NCBI RefSeq assembly: GCF_034387475.1
Contig: NZ_JAXCIL010000005.1
Coordinates: forward strand, 11,634-75,633
DNA: 64,000 nucleotides
Source: Pseudomonas sp. Teo4
GTDB taxonomy: Bacteria > Pseudomonadota > Gammaproteobacteria > Pseudomonadales > Pseudomonadaceae
Direction: 5' to 3'
The translations under genes were made by a program, and so were the position numbers. Below the pieces are notes generated by a model that did not search any database, had not been told where the DNA came from, and saw nothing but the letters and a program-made list of their open reading frames with translations. Shown here piece after piece: positions 12,038 to 22,629 of this stretch; within the stretch, counting starts at the first letter, position 1; every line of letters begins with the position of its first letter.

Positions 12038-13145
12038 GGGCCACCTCCGCACGACGGGCGGCACGCTTGAGGCGCAGCGGTTCCCAATACATCAGGCCCA
12101 GACCGATGAGCAGGAACAGGCCATGCACCCACCAGATACCCAGGCCAATCGGCAACTTGCCCTTTTCCAGGGCGCCACGAACGGAAATCAGCATCGTCAG
12201 GTAGGCCATGTACAGAAGAATCGCCGGCAGCAGCTTGAGGAAGCGGCCCTGGCGCGGATTGACCCTGGCCAGCGGTACGGCCAGCAAGGTCACGATGAAC
12301 ACCAGAATCGGCAGCGACAGGCGCCATTGCAGCTCGGCGCGCTCGCGCAGGCCTTTCTGGCCGATCAGCTGGGAGGTCGGGATCGCTTCGCGCTCGGTCA
12401 CTTCCTCGCTGACTTCAGGCTTGGGCAGCAACACCCCATAGGTGTCGTACTTGATGGCACGGTAATCGGCCTGGCCAGGGTTGCCGTCGTAACGGTAGCC
12501 GTTCTCCAGAACCAGATAGCGGTTGCCGTCGGCCTGCACTTCCTGGTGGCCTTTCTCGGCGACCAGCACCGACGGTGCACGGTCCTTGGTCTTGTCCTGG
12601 TTGAAGCGCTTCTCGGAAATGAACACGCCACCGAGGTTGATACGGTCGTCCGTCAGTTGCTCGGTGTAAGTCACCCGCGAGCCGTCACGCAGGGTCTGGA
12701 AACGGCCCGGCACCAGGGTGTCGAACTCGGTCAGGGCATCCTGCTGGCTGATGATCTGCTGGACCTGGGCAACGCCCAGTGGCGCCAGGCTCAGGCTCAG
12801 CCAGGCGACCAACACGGCCACCAGCGCCGCCGGGGCCATGGTCAGGCCAAGCAGGCGCTGCTGGCTCATGCCGGTGGCGGAAAGCACGGTCATCTCGCTT
12901 TCCAGGTACAGCCGGCCATAGGCCAGCAGAATGCCGAGGAACAGGCCCAGCGGCAGGATCAACTGCAGGAAACCCGGCAAGCGGAAACCCATGATCAGGA
13001 ACAGTACGCTGGGGTCGAGCACGCCTTGGGCGGCCTGGGCCAGGTACTTGATGAAGCGCCCGCTCATGATGATCACCAGCAGCACGGCGCTGACGGCGCT
13101 CAAGGTCACCAGGACCTCGCGGGACAGATAACGAAAGACGATCAA
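12030..13145 (-). CDS. lptF: LPS export permease LptF
   Basis: Partner permease of LptG. The protein has an N-terminal membrane segment (VLVTLSAVSAVLLVIIM), two more around residues 50-110, a periplasmic jellyroll domain, and a C-terminal membrane bundle (LPILVFIVTLLAVPLARVNPRQGRF). I place the start at TTG 13145, giving MIVFRYLSREV, because AGGAG then lies eight bases upstream and this is the N terminus I remember for pseudomonad LptF. The GTG three codons earlier overlaps the ribosome site itself. Size is then 371 residues. It is divergent from pepA. Confidence 0.92.
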   Translation of the reverse strand: MIVFRYLSREVLVTLSAVSAVLLVIIMSGRFIKYLAQAAQGVLDPSVLFLIMGFRLPGFLQLILPLGLFLGILLAYGRLYLESEMTVLSATGMSQQRLLGLTMAPAALVAVLVAWLSLSLAPLGVAQVQQIISQQDALTEFDTLVPGRFQTLRDGSRVTYTEQLTDDRINLGGVFISEKRFNQDKTKDRAPSVLVAEKGHQEVQADGNRYLVLENGYRYDGNPGQADYRAIKYDTYGVLLPKPEVSEEVTEREAIPTSQLIGQKGLRERAELQWRLSLPILVFIVTLLAVPLARVNPRQGRFLKLLPAILLYMAYLTMLISVRGALEKGKLPIGLGIWWVHGLFLLIGLGLMYWEPLRLKRAARRAEVAHG

Positions 13146-13225
13146 ACCAGACACTCCTGGGTTGTCAGGGGCGGACTGCCAAACAATGGCGCCAGACTAT
13201 GACGTAGTACAGCCAGACCAATGCT

Positions 13226-13244
13226 GGTTCGCCAACGGCGAACC
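13226..13244. promoter_or_regulatory. Perfect palindrome in the lptF-pepA divergent gap
   Basis: GGTTCGCC-AAC-GGCGAACC, an 8-base perfect inverted repeat about 80 bases before the lptF start. It could be an operator or a leader hairpin of the lptF transcript. Apart from this, I see no strong promoter in the 300-base gap; GGTAAAGAT near 13421 is a weak -10 candidate for pepA. Confidence 0.35.
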
Positions 13245-13425
13245 TCCATAAAAAGTGCGCGCATTATCCTGTGATTGACCGCGCCTGTCACTTGGCCGCG
13301 CATGAAGCCGCACTTCGGGGTTGTCAGCACGCTTGTCGCAGGCTCAAACTGGCAGCTTTTCCACTGGCACGCGACCACGCGGCCAAGCCCGCCCGGCGCA
13401 CGCAAACATTCAGCGCCTACGGTAA

Positions 13426-14940
<1,515 letters not shown>

Positions 14941-14990
14941 AGCCGTGAAACCGGTGGCGCCCCGTGCGCCACCGGCCGGCAGAACACATC

Positions 14991-15419
14991 ATGAGCAAAG
15001 TCGATTTCTACATCCTGCCCACCGACTCCCTGTCGGCGCGGCTGGATTTCGCCTGCAAGCTGTGCGAGAAGGCCTGGCGGCTCGGCCACCGGGTCTACCT
15101 GCATTGCCAGGACGCCGAGCAGCGCAATGAGCTGGACCAGCGCCTATGGCGCTTCAAGGGCGAGGCGTTCGTACCTCACGACCTGGCCGAGGCGCATGCC
15201 GATGCCAGGGTAGCCTTAGGCCTGGCTGACGATGCTGGCGACCACCGTGACCTGCTGATCAACCTCGGCGCTTCGGTGCCAGGGTTCGTCGACCAGTTCG
15301 AACGGGTTGCCGAAATCGTCGTCGAGGAGCCCGGTATCCGCCAATCCGCACGCGAACGATTCCGTTTCTACCGCGAACGGGGCTATGCTCTGCAAGACCA
15401 CCGCTTACAGCGACTTTGA
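14991..15419 (+). CDS. holC: DNA polymerase III chi subunit
   Basis: Chi links the clamp-loader psi subunit to SSB at the replication fork. The 142-residue protein starts MSKVDFYILPTDSLSARLDFACKLCEKAWRLGHRVYLHC and later has FVPHDLAE and the LLINLG segment typical of HolC. ATG 14991 is preferred over an upstream in-frame ATG because it matches the family start. It is 50 bases after pepA, and its stop lies five bases before the start of the next gene, an order common in proteobacteria (pepA-holC-valS). Confidence 0.92.
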   Translation: MSKVDFYILPTDSLSARLDFACKLCEKAWRLGHRVYLHCQDAEQRNELDQRLWRFKGEAFVPHDLAEAHADARVALGLADDAGDHRDLLINLGASVPGFVDQFERVAEIVVEEPGIRQSARERFRFYRERGYALQDHRLQRL

Positions 15420-15424
15420 CGACG

Positions 15425-15790
15425 ATGGACAAGCCTTCCGCCCTACCCGATTCCACCCATCTGCTCGACGACCTGGAGTCGATTCGCCAGCTTCTGGGTG
15501 ACGCCAACCTGCAACCGCCGTTGCTGACCGAAACGGTCGAACAGATTCCCTTGCTGCTCGACGAGCCTGCTGGCAACCCGCCGGTGAATGCGGCACCGCC
15601 TGCCGCCGCGCCAGAGGACGACCCGCAGACCCGCCGCCAGGACACCCTCCTGCACCTGGAGAGCGAACTTCGCGCCGCCGCGCAGCAGATCATGCAGGAC
15701 GTGATCAACGACTTCACCCCGCACATCGAGAACGAAATCAAGCGCCGGCTGGATGCGCGCATGGAGCGGTTGATCAAGCGTTCGGAGTAA
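15425..15790 (+). CDS. Conserved hypothetical protein between holC and valS
   Basis: A 121-residue acidic, probably soluble protein. It has no signal peptide. The N-terminal third (LDDLESIRQLLGDAN) and C-terminal third (LHLESELRAAAQQIMQDVINDFTPHIENEIKRRLDARMERLIKR) look helical, and a proline/alanine-rich linker joins them. I recognise no domain. ATG 15425 is five bases after holC and the pair must be cotranscribed. The position next to a clamp-loader subunit suggests a replication-linked or coiled-coil adaptor role, but that is only context. A REP hairpin follows. Confidence 0.75.
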   Translation: MDKPSALPDSTHLLDDLESIRQLLGDANLQPPLLTETVEQIPLLLDEPAGNPPVNAAPPAAAPEDDPQTRRQDTLLHLESELRAAAQQIMQDVINDFTPHIENEIKRRLDARMERLIKRSE

Positions 15791-15800
15791 GCTGCACCAG

Positions 15801-15890
15801 CCCTATCGCCGGCAAGCCGGCTCCCACAGGCAAAACGTTGGCCGCGAGACCGACGCTGAACCTGTGGGAGCCGGCTTGCCGGCGATAGGG
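15801..15890. repeat. REP pair with perfect 30-base arms
   Basis: 15801-15830 and 15861-15890 are exact inverted copies with the GCCGGCAAGCCGGC core and CTCCCACAGG arm, around a 30-base loop. It separates the hypothetical gene from valS, so valS probably has its own promoter downstream of it. Confidence 0.9.
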
Positions 15891-15976
15891 CCGGTACAGG
15901 CAGCAGTCGCCTGCGGCCCCCACCTTGGTTATACTTCCCGGCTTTCCCGAATTAATGCCATAGGGTCCCGCCGCGC

Positions 15977-18823
15977 ATGGATAAGACCTACCAGCCGCAC
16001 GCCATCGAAACTTCCTGGTACAACACCTGGGAGTCCGAGAACTATTTCGCCCCGCAAGGTGCAGGCGAGTCCTACACCATCATGATCCCGCCGCCGAACG
16101 TGACGGGTAGCCTGCACATGGGCCACGGCTTCAACAACGCGATCATGGACGCCCTGATCCGTTTCCGCCGCATGCAGGGCCGTAACACCCTGTGGCAGCC
16201 AGGTACCGACCACGCCGGTATCGCCACCCAGATGCTGGTCGAGCGCCAGCTCGAAGCCAAGGGCCAGAACCGCCACGACCTGGGCCGCGAAGCCTTCCTG
16301 GACAAGGTCTGGGAATGGAAAGAGCAATCCGGCGGCAACATCAGCCGTCAGATCCGCCGCCTGGGCTCGTCCGTTGACTGGAGCCGCGAGCGCTTCACCA
16401 TGGACGACGGCCTGTCCGAAGCGGTCAAGGAAGCCTTCGTGCGCCTGCACGAAGACGGCCTGATCTACCGCGGCAAGCGCCTGGTCAACTGGGACACCAA
16501 GCTGCACACCGCCATCTCCGACCTGGAAGTTGAAAACCACGACGAGAAAGGCCACCTGTGGAACCTGCGTTACCCGCTGGCCGACGGCGCGAAAACCGCG
16601 GAAGGCAAGGACCACCTGGTCGTCGCCACCACCCGTCCGGAAACCCTGCTGGGTGACGCGGCGGTCGCCGTCAACCCGAACGACGAGCGCTACCAGGCCC
16701 TGATCGGCAAGTTCGTCGAGCTGCCGCTGGTCGGCCGTCGTATTCCGATCATCGCCGACGATTACTGCGACCCGGAGTTCGGCACCGGCTGCGTGAAGAT
16801 CACCCCGGCCCACGACTTCAACGACTATGAAGTCGGCAAGCGCCACAACCTGCCGCTGCTCAACATCTTCGACAAGAACGCCCTGGTGCTGGCAAGCGCT
16901 CAGGCCTTCAACCTCGACGGCAGCGTCAACGAGCAGATCGACACCAGCCTGCCCGCCCAGTACGCCAACCTGGACCGCTTCGTCGCGCGCAAGCAGATCG
17001 TCGCCGACCTGGACGCCCAAGGCCTGCTGGTAAGCATCGATGACCACGCCCTGAAAGTGCCGAAAGGCGACCGTTCGGGCACCGTCATCGAGCCGTGGCT
17101 GACCGACCAGTGGTATGTTTCCACCAAACCGCTGGCCGAGCCTGCCATCGCCGCCGTGGAAGACGGCCGTATCCAGTTCGTGCCCAAGCAGTACGAAAAC
17201 ATGTACTTCTCCTGGATGCGCGACATCCAGGACTGGTGCATCAGCCGTCAGCTGTGGTGGGGCCACCGCATTCCGGCCTGGTACGACGAGGCCGGCCAGG
17301 TCTATGTCGGCCGCAACGAAGAAGAAGTCCGTGCCAAGCACAACCTGGGTGCCGACGTGGTCCTGCGTCAGGACGACGACGTACTCGACACCTGGTTCAG
17401 CTCGGGCCTGTGGACCTTCTCCACCCTGGGCTGGCCGGAACAGACCGAGTTCCTGAAGACCTTCCACTCCACCGACGTGCTGGTCACCGGCTTCGACATC
17501 ATCTTCTTCTGGGTTGCGCGCATGATCATGCTGACCATGCACCTGATCAAGAACGAAGACGGCACCCCGCAAGTACCGTTCAAGACCGTCTACGTGCACG
17601 GTCTGGTGCGCGACGGCCAGGGCCAGAAAATGTCCAAGTCCAAGGGCAACGTCCTGGACCCGCTGGACATCGTCGATGGCATCACCCTCGACGCCCTGCT
17701 GGAAAAACGTACCAGCGGCATGATGCAGCCCAAGCTTGCCGAGAAGATCGCCAAGCAGACCAAGGCCGAGTTCCCCGAAGGCATCGCCAGCTACGGCACC
17801 GACGCCCTGCGCTTCACCTTCTGCTCGCTGGCTTCCACCGGTCGTGACATCAAGTTCGACATGGGCCGCGTCGAGGGTTACCGCAACTTCTGCAACAAGA
17901 TCTGGAACGCTGCCCGCTACGTCCTGGACAAGGGCGAAGACTGCGGCCAGAACGGCGAGGCCTACGAGCTGTCGCTGGCCGACCGCTGGATCATCTCGCA
18001 GCTGCAACGTACCGAAGCCGAAGTCACCCGCCAGCTCGAGCAATTCCGCTTCGACTTGGCCAGCCAGGCCCTGTACGAGTTCATCTGGAACCAGTACTGC
18101 GACTGGTACCTGGAGCTGTCCAAGCCGGTTCTGTGGGACGAGAACGCCCCGGTCGAGCGCGCCCGTGGTACCCGTCGCACCCTGGTGCGCGTGCTGGAAG
18201 TGGCCCTGCGCCTGGCCCACCCGTTCATGCCGTTCATCACCGAAGAAATCTGGCAGCGCATCGCGCCGCTGGCCGGCATCGACGGCAAGACCATCATGCT
18301 GCAACCGTGGCCGGTGGCGAACGAAGCACGCATCGACGTCGCCGCCGAAGGCGATATCGAGTGGCTGCAACAGCTGATGGTCGGCCTGCGCAACATCCGC
18401 GCCGAAATGAACATCGGCCCAGGCAAGCCGCTGCCGCTGTTCCTGAAGAACGCCAATGCCGACGACCAGCGTCGCCTGCTGGAAAACGAAGCGTTGCTGA
18501 AGAAGCTGGCCAAGGTCGAATCGTTCACCGTACTCGGTGAGCAGGACGAGGCCCCGCTGTCGGCCACCGCACTGGTGGGTGACCTGCAGGTGCTGGTACC
18601 GATGGCCGGCCTGATCGACAAGGACGCTGAACTGGCTCGCCTGAACAAGGAGATCCAGCGTCTGCAAGGCGAAGTGGCACGCGTGGGTGGCAAGCTGTCC
18701 AATGCCGCCTTCGTCGACAAGGCACCGCCTGCGGTGATCGAGAAGGAACGCGCCAAGCTGGCCGAGTCCGAGCAGGCCCTGGCCAACTTCACCGAGCAGC
18801 ATGCGCGGATTGCTGCGCTGTAA
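15977..18823 (+). CDS. valS: Valyl-tRNA synthetase
   Basis: Class I synthetase that charges tRNA-Val. The 948-residue protein has the HIGH-type motif HMGH at 47-50, a CP1 editing domain (about 190-330), KMSKS at 551-555, an anticodon-binding domain, and a C-terminal coiled coil ([27 protein letters not shown]...). All key motifs are intact and length is normal. ATG 15977 begins [15 protein letters not shown]. It stands 1 kb downstream of holC as in many gamma-proteobacteria. Confidence 0.97.
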   Translation: MDKTYQPHAIETSWYNTWESENYFAPQGAGESYTIMIPPPNVTGSLHMGHGFNNAIMDALIRFRRMQGRNTLWQPGTDHAGIATQMLVERQLEAKGQNRHDLGREAFLDKVWEWKEQSGGNISRQIRRLGSSVDWSRERFTMDDGLSEAVKEAFVRLHEDGLIYRGKRLVNWDTKLHTAISDLEVENHDEKGHLWNLRYPLADGAKTAEGKDHLVVATTRPETLLGDAAVAVNPNDERYQALIGKFVELPLVGRRIPIIADDYCDPEFGTGCVKITPAHDFNDYEVGKRHNLPLLNIFDKNALVLASAQAFNLDGSVNEQIDTSLPAQYANLDRFVARKQIVADLDAQGLLVSIDDHALKVPKGDRSGTVIEPWLTDQWYVSTKPLAEPAIAAVEDGRIQFVPKQYENMYFSWMRDIQDWCISRQLWWGHRIPAWYDEAGQVYVGRNEEEVRAKHNLGADVVLRQDDDVLDTWFSSGLWTFSTLGWPEQTEFLKTFHSTDVLVTGFDIIFFWVARMIMLTMHLIKNEDGTPQVPFKTVYVHGLVRDGQGQKMSKSKGNVLDPLDIVDGITLDALLEKRTSGMMQPKLAEKIAKQTKAEFPEGIASYGTDALRFTFCSLASTGRDIKFDMGRVEGYRNFCNKIWNAARYVLDKGEDCGQNGEAYELSLADRWIISQLQRTEAEVTRQLEQFRFDLASQALYEFIWNQYCDWYLELSKPVLWDENAPVERARGTRRTLVRVLEVALRLAHPFMPFITEEIWQRIAPLAGIDGKTIMLQPWPVANEARIDVAAEGDIEWLQQLMVGLRNIRAEMNIGPGKPLPLFLKNANADDQRRLLENEALLKKLAKVESFTVLGEQDEAPLSATALVGDLQVLVPMAGLIDKDAELARLNKEIQRLQGEVARVGGKLSNAAFVDKAPPAVIEKERAKLAESEQALANFTEQHARIAAL

Positions 18824-18859
18824 CTTAAAGTGAAGCCTTAGCGGGCTGCTTTGCAGCCC

Positions 18860-18940
18860 ATCGCCGCGGTTCGTCGCCACGACAAGCCGGCTCCCACAAC
18901 CTGTGGTAGCCGGCTTGTCGTGGCGACGAACCGCGGCGAT
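18860..18940. repeat. Perfect 33-base inverted repeat upstream of rlmF
   Basis: 18860-18892 and 18908-18940 are exact complements, and the 15-base loop is partly self-complementary (CCACAACCTGTGG). Its core contains GACAAGCCGGCTCCCACA, a REP-type sequence extended by CGCCGCGGTTCGTCGCCAC. The right arm ends 19 bases before the rlmF ATG, so an RNA reading through would present a very stable hairpin next to the ribosome site. Confidence 0.9.
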
Positions 18941-18959
18941 GCTTTTTCAGGACCCTACC

Positions 18960-19910
18960 ATGACCGACAAACCCACCCTGCACCCGCGCAACCGCCACCA
19001 GGGCCGCTACGACTTCCTCAGCCTGATCAAGGCGCACCCTGACCTGGCTCGCTTCACCATCACCAACCCCCACGGCAAACCCAGCATCGACTTCGCCAAC
19101 CCCGAAGCCGTGCGGGTGTTCAACCGTGCCCTGTTGAAGGCCCAGTACGGCATCCAGCACTGGGATATCCCTGCCGATTACCTATGCCCGCCGATTCCAG
19201 GCCGCGCCGACTATGTCCACGTGGCCGCCGACCTGCTGGCCGAGGACAACGCTGGCGAAATCCCCAAGGGCCCACAGGTGCGCGCGCTCGATATCGGTGT
19301 AGGTGCCAACTGCATCTACCCTCTGCTGGGCCATAGCGACTACCGCTGGCGCTTCCTGGGGTCGGACATCGACCCCGTGGCCCTGGCATCGGCCAAGGCC
19401 ATCGTCCAGGCCAATGGCCTGAGCAAGGGCATTACCCTGCGCCAGCAGGCCAACCGCAAGCACATCCTCAGCGGCCTGCTGCAAGAGGACGAACGCTTTG
19501 ACCTGACGCTGTGCAACCCACCCTTCCACGCTTCCCGCGACGAAGCCACCCGTGGCAGCCAGCGCAAGTGGAAAAACCTGGGCAAGCAGGACCCCAAGCG
19601 CAAGTTGCCTGTGCTGAATTTCGGTGGGCAAAACAACGAACTGTGGTGCGAGGGCGGTGAGATCCGCTTCGTCACGCAGCTGGTTGGGGAAAGCGTGCAG
19701 TACGCTGAGCAAGTTTTGTGGTTCACCAGCCTGGTGTCCAAGGCCAGCAACCTGCCAGGCATCGAGGCCGCGCTGAAAAAGGCCGGGGCCAAGGCGGTGC
19801 GTATCGTCGAAATGGGCCAGGGGCAGAAGCAGAGCCGCATGGTTGCCTGGAGCTTCCAGGATGACGCCGCGCGCCAGGCCTGGCACGCCCGGCGCAAATC
19901 ACAGGCATGA
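18960..19910 (+). CDS. rlmF: 23S rRNA adenine-1618 N6-methyltransferase
   Basis: SAM-dependent methyltransferase that modifies A1618 of 23S rRNA. The 316-residue protein has the SAM-binding motif [16 protein letters not shown] near residues 108-123 and the catalytic NPPFH motif, as in N6-adenine methyltransferases. The frame is open upstream through the palindrome, but ATG 18960 has CAGGA eight bases before it and gives the family start ([19 protein letters not shown]). It converges on hupN, sharing a terminator. Confidence 0.93.
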   Translation: MTDKPTLHPRNRHQGRYDFLSLIKAHPDLARFTITNPHGKPSIDFANPEAVRVFNRALLKAQYGIQHWDIPADYLCPPIPGRADYVHVAADLLAEDNAGEIPKGPQVRALDIGVGANCIYPLLGHSDYRWRFLGSDIDPVALASAKAIVQANGLSKGITLRQQANRKHILSGLLQEDERFDLTLCNPPFHASRDEATRGSQRKWKNLGKQDPKRKLPVLNFGGQNNELWCEGGEIRFVTQLVGESVQYAEQVLWFTSLVSKASNLPGIEAALKKAGAKAVRIVEMGQGQKQSRMVAWSFQDDAARQAWHARRKSQA

Positions 19911-19948
19911 AAAAACCGCGCCCGGGCAAGCCGGGCGCGGTTTCATCA
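19910..19948. terminator. Bidirectional terminator between rlmF and hupN
   Basis: AAACCGCGCCCGG-GCAA-CCGGGCGCGGTTT, a perfect long GC stem with A and T tracts on its two sides, between converging genes whose stop codons are about 50 bases apart. Confidence 0.88.
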
Positions 19949-19960
19949 AGACATCGACAA

Positions 19961-20242
19961 TTACTTGTTGATGGCGTCGGTCAGGGCTTTGGCCGGAACG
20001 AACTTGACGACTTTCTTGGCAGCGATTTCGATGGCAGCGCCAGTCGAAGGGTTGCGGCCGGTACGGGCAGGACGCTCGGAGACTTTCAGCTTGCCGATGC
20101 CTGGCAGGGTGATTTCAGCGCCGTTTTCCAGTTGGTCAGCAACGATCTGGCCCAGTTGCTCCAGAGCGTTTTTAGCGGTGGCTTTTGGCGCGGCGATCGA
20201 TTCGGCGATGTCGGCAATCAGTTGGTCTTTGGTCAATGCCAT
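19961..20242 (-). CDS. hupN: DNA-binding protein HU
   Basis: A 93-residue histone-like nucleoid protein that bends DNA as a dimer. The sequence MALTKDQLIADIAES...LPGIGKLKVSERPARTGRNPSTGAAIEIAA contains the complete HU/IHF signature and the DNA-clasping beta-arm with the intercalating proline (RNPSTG). It matches the hupN paralogue of pseudomonads by size and by its location beside yejK. It is transcribed divergently from yejK, with 391 bases between them. Confidence 0.92.
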   Translation of the reverse strand: MALTKDQLIADIAESIAAPKATAKNALEQLGQIVADQLENGAEITLPGIGKLKVSERPARTGRNPSTGAAIEIAAKKVVKFVPAKALTDAINK

Positions 20243-20633
20243 GGTGGTGTTCCTTCCCTAAAAATTCAGAGGTTATGCAGCGTGCTACGTCGTTATCGGG
20301 CCAGCCCCTGAATAATGGAGGGCCGCGCCAATCGCGAATGTAGATTCGAAAATCGGCGTTTGGTTCGACACGACGCCAGCAACTGCCAGCAATGCGCCAC
20401 TTGAGGGGGCGCAAGACCGCGCAAAGCTACCACAGGAATGGATAAATATCCGCTGCCAACTTCGATTTTGTGTAGGTTTTTCGGGGGTTTGGCCCGAAAA
20501 CGCAAAAAATTGAACAAAAAACGAACAACAGGCATTTACGCCAACATCTGGCCACTGCATCGCCAGTGCACTCAGGTAAACTGAGCGACTTTGCAGCGCG
20601 GCTATGCACCGCCCAACCCCATTCGAGAATTCC
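20243..20633. promoter_or_regulatory. hupN-yejK divergent intergenic region
   Basis: This 391-base gap is AT-richer than its surroundings, especially 20455-20530, where A-tracts recur. TTGAAC (20510-20515) with CATTTA 17 bases on is a weak promoter candidate for yejK. I find no convincing operator or terminator. Both flanking genes encode nucleoid proteins, so the A-tracts may be curved DNA acted on by those products; that is conjecture. Confidence 0.3.
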
Positions 20634-21641
20634 ATGCCAATCCGTCATTGCATCGTTCACCTGATCGACAAGAAGCCCGATGGCAGCCCCGCCGTGCTGC
20701 ATGCACGTGACAGCGAGCTTGGCGCATCGGACGCCATCGAAAACCTGCTGGCCGACCTCAACGACAGCTACAACGCCAAGCAAGGCAAAGCCTGGGGATT
20801 CTTCCACGGTGAATCCGGCGCCTACCCGCTCAGCGGTTGGCTGAAGCAATACCTGGAAGACGAAAAAGACTTCACTGCCTTCAGCCGTGTGGCGGTCGAG
20901 CACCTGCAAAAGCTGATGGAAGAGTCCAACCTCTCCACCGGTGGGCATATCCTTTTTGCCCATTATCAACAAGGCATGACCGAGTACCTGGCCATTGCCC
21001 TGCTGCACCACAGCGAAGGCGTGGCGGTGAACGCCGAGCTGGATGTCACCCCTTCACGTCACCTGGACCTGGGTCAACTACACCTGGCCGCGCGCATCAA
21101 CTTGTCCGAGTGGAAGAACAACCAGAATTCCAAACAGTACATCTCGTTCATCAAAGGCAAGAATGGCAAGAAGGTTTCGGACTACTTCCGCGACTTCATC
21201 GGCTGCCAGGAAGGGGTCGACGGCCCTGGGGAAACCCGCACCCTGCTCAAGGCATTCAGCGACTTCGTCGAGAGCGAAGACCTGCCGGAGGAGTCTGCAC
21301 GCGAGAAGACCCAGACCCTGGTCGAGTACGCCACCACCCAGACCAAGCTTGGTGAGCCAGTGACGCTGGAAGAGCTGTCCAGCTTGATCGACGAAGATCG
21401 CCCCAAGGCGTTCTACGATCACATCCGCAACAAGGACTACGGGCTGTCGCCGGAGATCCCGGCCGATAAACGCACCCTCAACCAGTTCCGCCGCTTCACC
21501 GGTCGTGCCGAAGGGCTGTCGATCAGCTTCGAGGCGCATTTGCTGGGGGACAAGGTGGAATATGACGAGGTCGCCGGCACCCTGATCATCAAAGGCCTGC
21601 CGACCACGCTGGTGGATCAGCTCAAGCGCCGCAAGGACTGA
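20634..21641 (+). CDS. yejK: Nucleoid-associated protein YejK (NdpA family)
   Basis: A 335-residue nucleoid-associated protein of unclear precise role. It begins [30 protein letters not shown] and ends with the family's [35 protein letters not shown]. Length fits the E. coli protein. The frame is open ten codons upstream (ATG 20604), but the ATG at 20634 matches the family's start. It is monocistronic and divergent from hupN; a REP unit follows. Confidence 0.92.
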   Translation: MPIRHCIVHLIDKKPDGSPAVLHARDSELGASDAIENLLADLNDSYNAKQGKAWGFFHGESGAYPLSGWLKQYLEDEKDFTAFSRVAVEHLQKLMEESNLSTGGHILFAHYQQGMTEYLAIALLHHSEGVAVNAELDVTPSRHLDLGQLHLAARINLSEWKNNQNSKQYISFIKGKNGKKVSDYFRDFIGCQEGVDGPGETRTLLKAFSDFVESEDLPEESAREKTQTLVEYATTQTKLGEPVTLEELSSLIDEDRPKAFYDHIRNKDYGLSPEIPADKRTLNQFRRFTGRAEGLSISFEAHLLGDKVEYDEVAGTLIIKGLPTTLVDQLKRRKD

Positions 21642-21651
21642 TCTTGCCAGG

Positions 21652-21698
21652 GGCCGCTGCGCAGCCTATCGCGGGCAAGCCCGCCCCTACAGGGCCTG
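21652..21698. repeat. Single REP unit overlapping the end of the GIY-YIG gene
   Basis: CTATCGCGGGCAAGCCCGCCCCTACAGGGCC is a single REP with the GCGGGCAAGCCCGC core (CCCCTACAGG variant arm). Its right edge overlaps the 3' end of the GIY-YIG reading frame; the TAG stop of that gene lies inside the CTACAGG arm. Confidence 0.75.
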
Positions 21699-21989
21699 CG
21701 CTGCGATACCGGCACCATAGGAGGCCACCAACGCCTCCTTGGCCGACTTGCGCAGCTTCTTCACCAGCCGCTCCTGACGCAGCGCCTCGCCTTTATCCGG
21801 CCACTGCTCGACGTATACCAGTGCCTGGGCAGGGCTGGTCTTGAAGTAACGGGCGCCCTGCCCCTTCTGATGCGCGATGAACCGCCGCTGCGGATCATCA
21901 CTGATGCCGCAGTACAACGAGCCATTGGCAGCCCGCACCAGGTACACGTACCAAGGTTTGCCGGCAGGATTCTCGACTACTTCGCTCAC
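21687..21989 (-). CDS. GIY-YIG nuclease-domain protein
   Basis: A 100-residue single-domain protein of the UPF0213/YhbQ type. The GIY-YIG core appears as [38 protein letters not shown], with the conserved Arg and a later Glu in [14 protein letters not shown]. Such stand-alone domains are proposed DNA-repair or structure-specific nucleases; the substrate here is unknown. The start is GTG 21989 with only a weak upstream ribosome site. Its stop codon is provided by the adjoining REP element. Confidence 0.82.
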   Translation of the reverse strand: MSEVVENPAGKPWYVYLVRAANGSLYCGISDDPQRRFIAHQKGQGARYFKTSPAQALVYVEQWPDKGEALRQERLVKKLRKSAKEALVASYGAGIAAQAL

Positions 21990-22028
21990 GATGCTTCGAA
22001 CTGATGATAAAGCCGACAGCTTACCCGC

Positions 22029-22499
22029 TCAGCGCCCTTGCTGAAACGCACGCAGCCCTTTGAACGCTTGCTGACGCACCTTGTTCTGCAGCATGGGTGA
22101 CCATCCCAGCAGCACACCCGGCAGCCCCAGCGCCTGACGCGACCAGCGCCACAGGTCGAAGCTGTCTTCGTGCTGGCAGATCAGGCCATCGCGGATGACG
22201 AAGCGCGCCTGGATATCGTTTATGACGACACGGCCGGTCTGGCTGAACAGGTAGGTGGCCACCCAATGTGCGCAACCGCTGTCCTGATTGGCCCTGACCT
22301 GGTCGAAGGTCAGGGAAAAGTCTTTGGCGCGAGTGGTGAGCATGCGCCACATGTCACCGGCATCCTGGCCACGCAGGGTGCCGAACACCGGGTCGCTGAA
22401 AACGACATCGTCGCTGTAGCACGCCACCATGGCCTCGGCGTCCAGGCGTTGGAAGGCCTGGTAGAAGCGGTTGATCAAGTCACGATTGGCGTCGCTCAT
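22029..22499 (-). CDS. NTF2-like (SnoaL-type) protein
   Basis: A 156-residue cone-shaped alpha/beta-barrel family protein: MSDANRDLINRFYQAFQRLDAEAMVACYSDDVVFSDPVFGTLRG is the classic SnoaL/NTF2 N-terminal pattern, and DIQARFVIRDGLICQHEDSFDLWRWSRQALG the later strands. Members include isomerases, hydrolases and ligand-binding proteins, so no reaction can be assigned. The frame is open 48 codons upstream, but ATG 22499 fits the domain. It stands alone between the GIY-YIG gene and the MFS gene. Confidence 0.8.
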   Translation of the reverse strand: MSDANRDLINRFYQAFQRLDAEAMVACYSDDVVFSDPVFGTLRGQDAGDMWRMLTTRAKDFSLTFDQVRANQDSGCAHWVATYLFSQTGRVVINDIQARFVIRDGLICQHEDSFDLWRWSRQALGLPGVLLGWSPMLQNKVRQQAFKGLRAFQQGR

Positions 22500-22604
22500 G
22501 GGGAAGGTCCGTCCAGGGAATCGAAAGGTGCACGATAATCCGTGGCACGAGGCAATGCCATGCCCATTCGCAACATGAATGTTTGTTGGGTCGGTACCGG
22601 CTTC

Positions 22605-22626
22605 TTCGCGGGTAAACCCGCGAAGA
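22605..22626. terminator. REP-like hairpin after the MFS gene
   Basis: CTTCGCGGG-TAAA-CCCGCGAAG is a perfect 9-base stem, just downstream (minus strand) of the transporter stop codon. It combines a REP core with a position suited to a terminator, but lacks a T-tract. Confidence 0.55.
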
Positions 22627-22629
22627 TCT

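Noticed and set aside
15929..18880. A 983-codon open frame antisense to valS
   Set aside because: valS is complete on the other strand; the antisense translation is low-complexity Val/Gly/Gln/Asp-rich and lacks a start signal.
18860..18940. Possible tRNA or riboswitch in the perfect palindrome before rlmF
   Set aside because: It is a simple two-arm hairpin with no cloverleaf or conserved aptamer pattern; a REP-type repeat explains it better.
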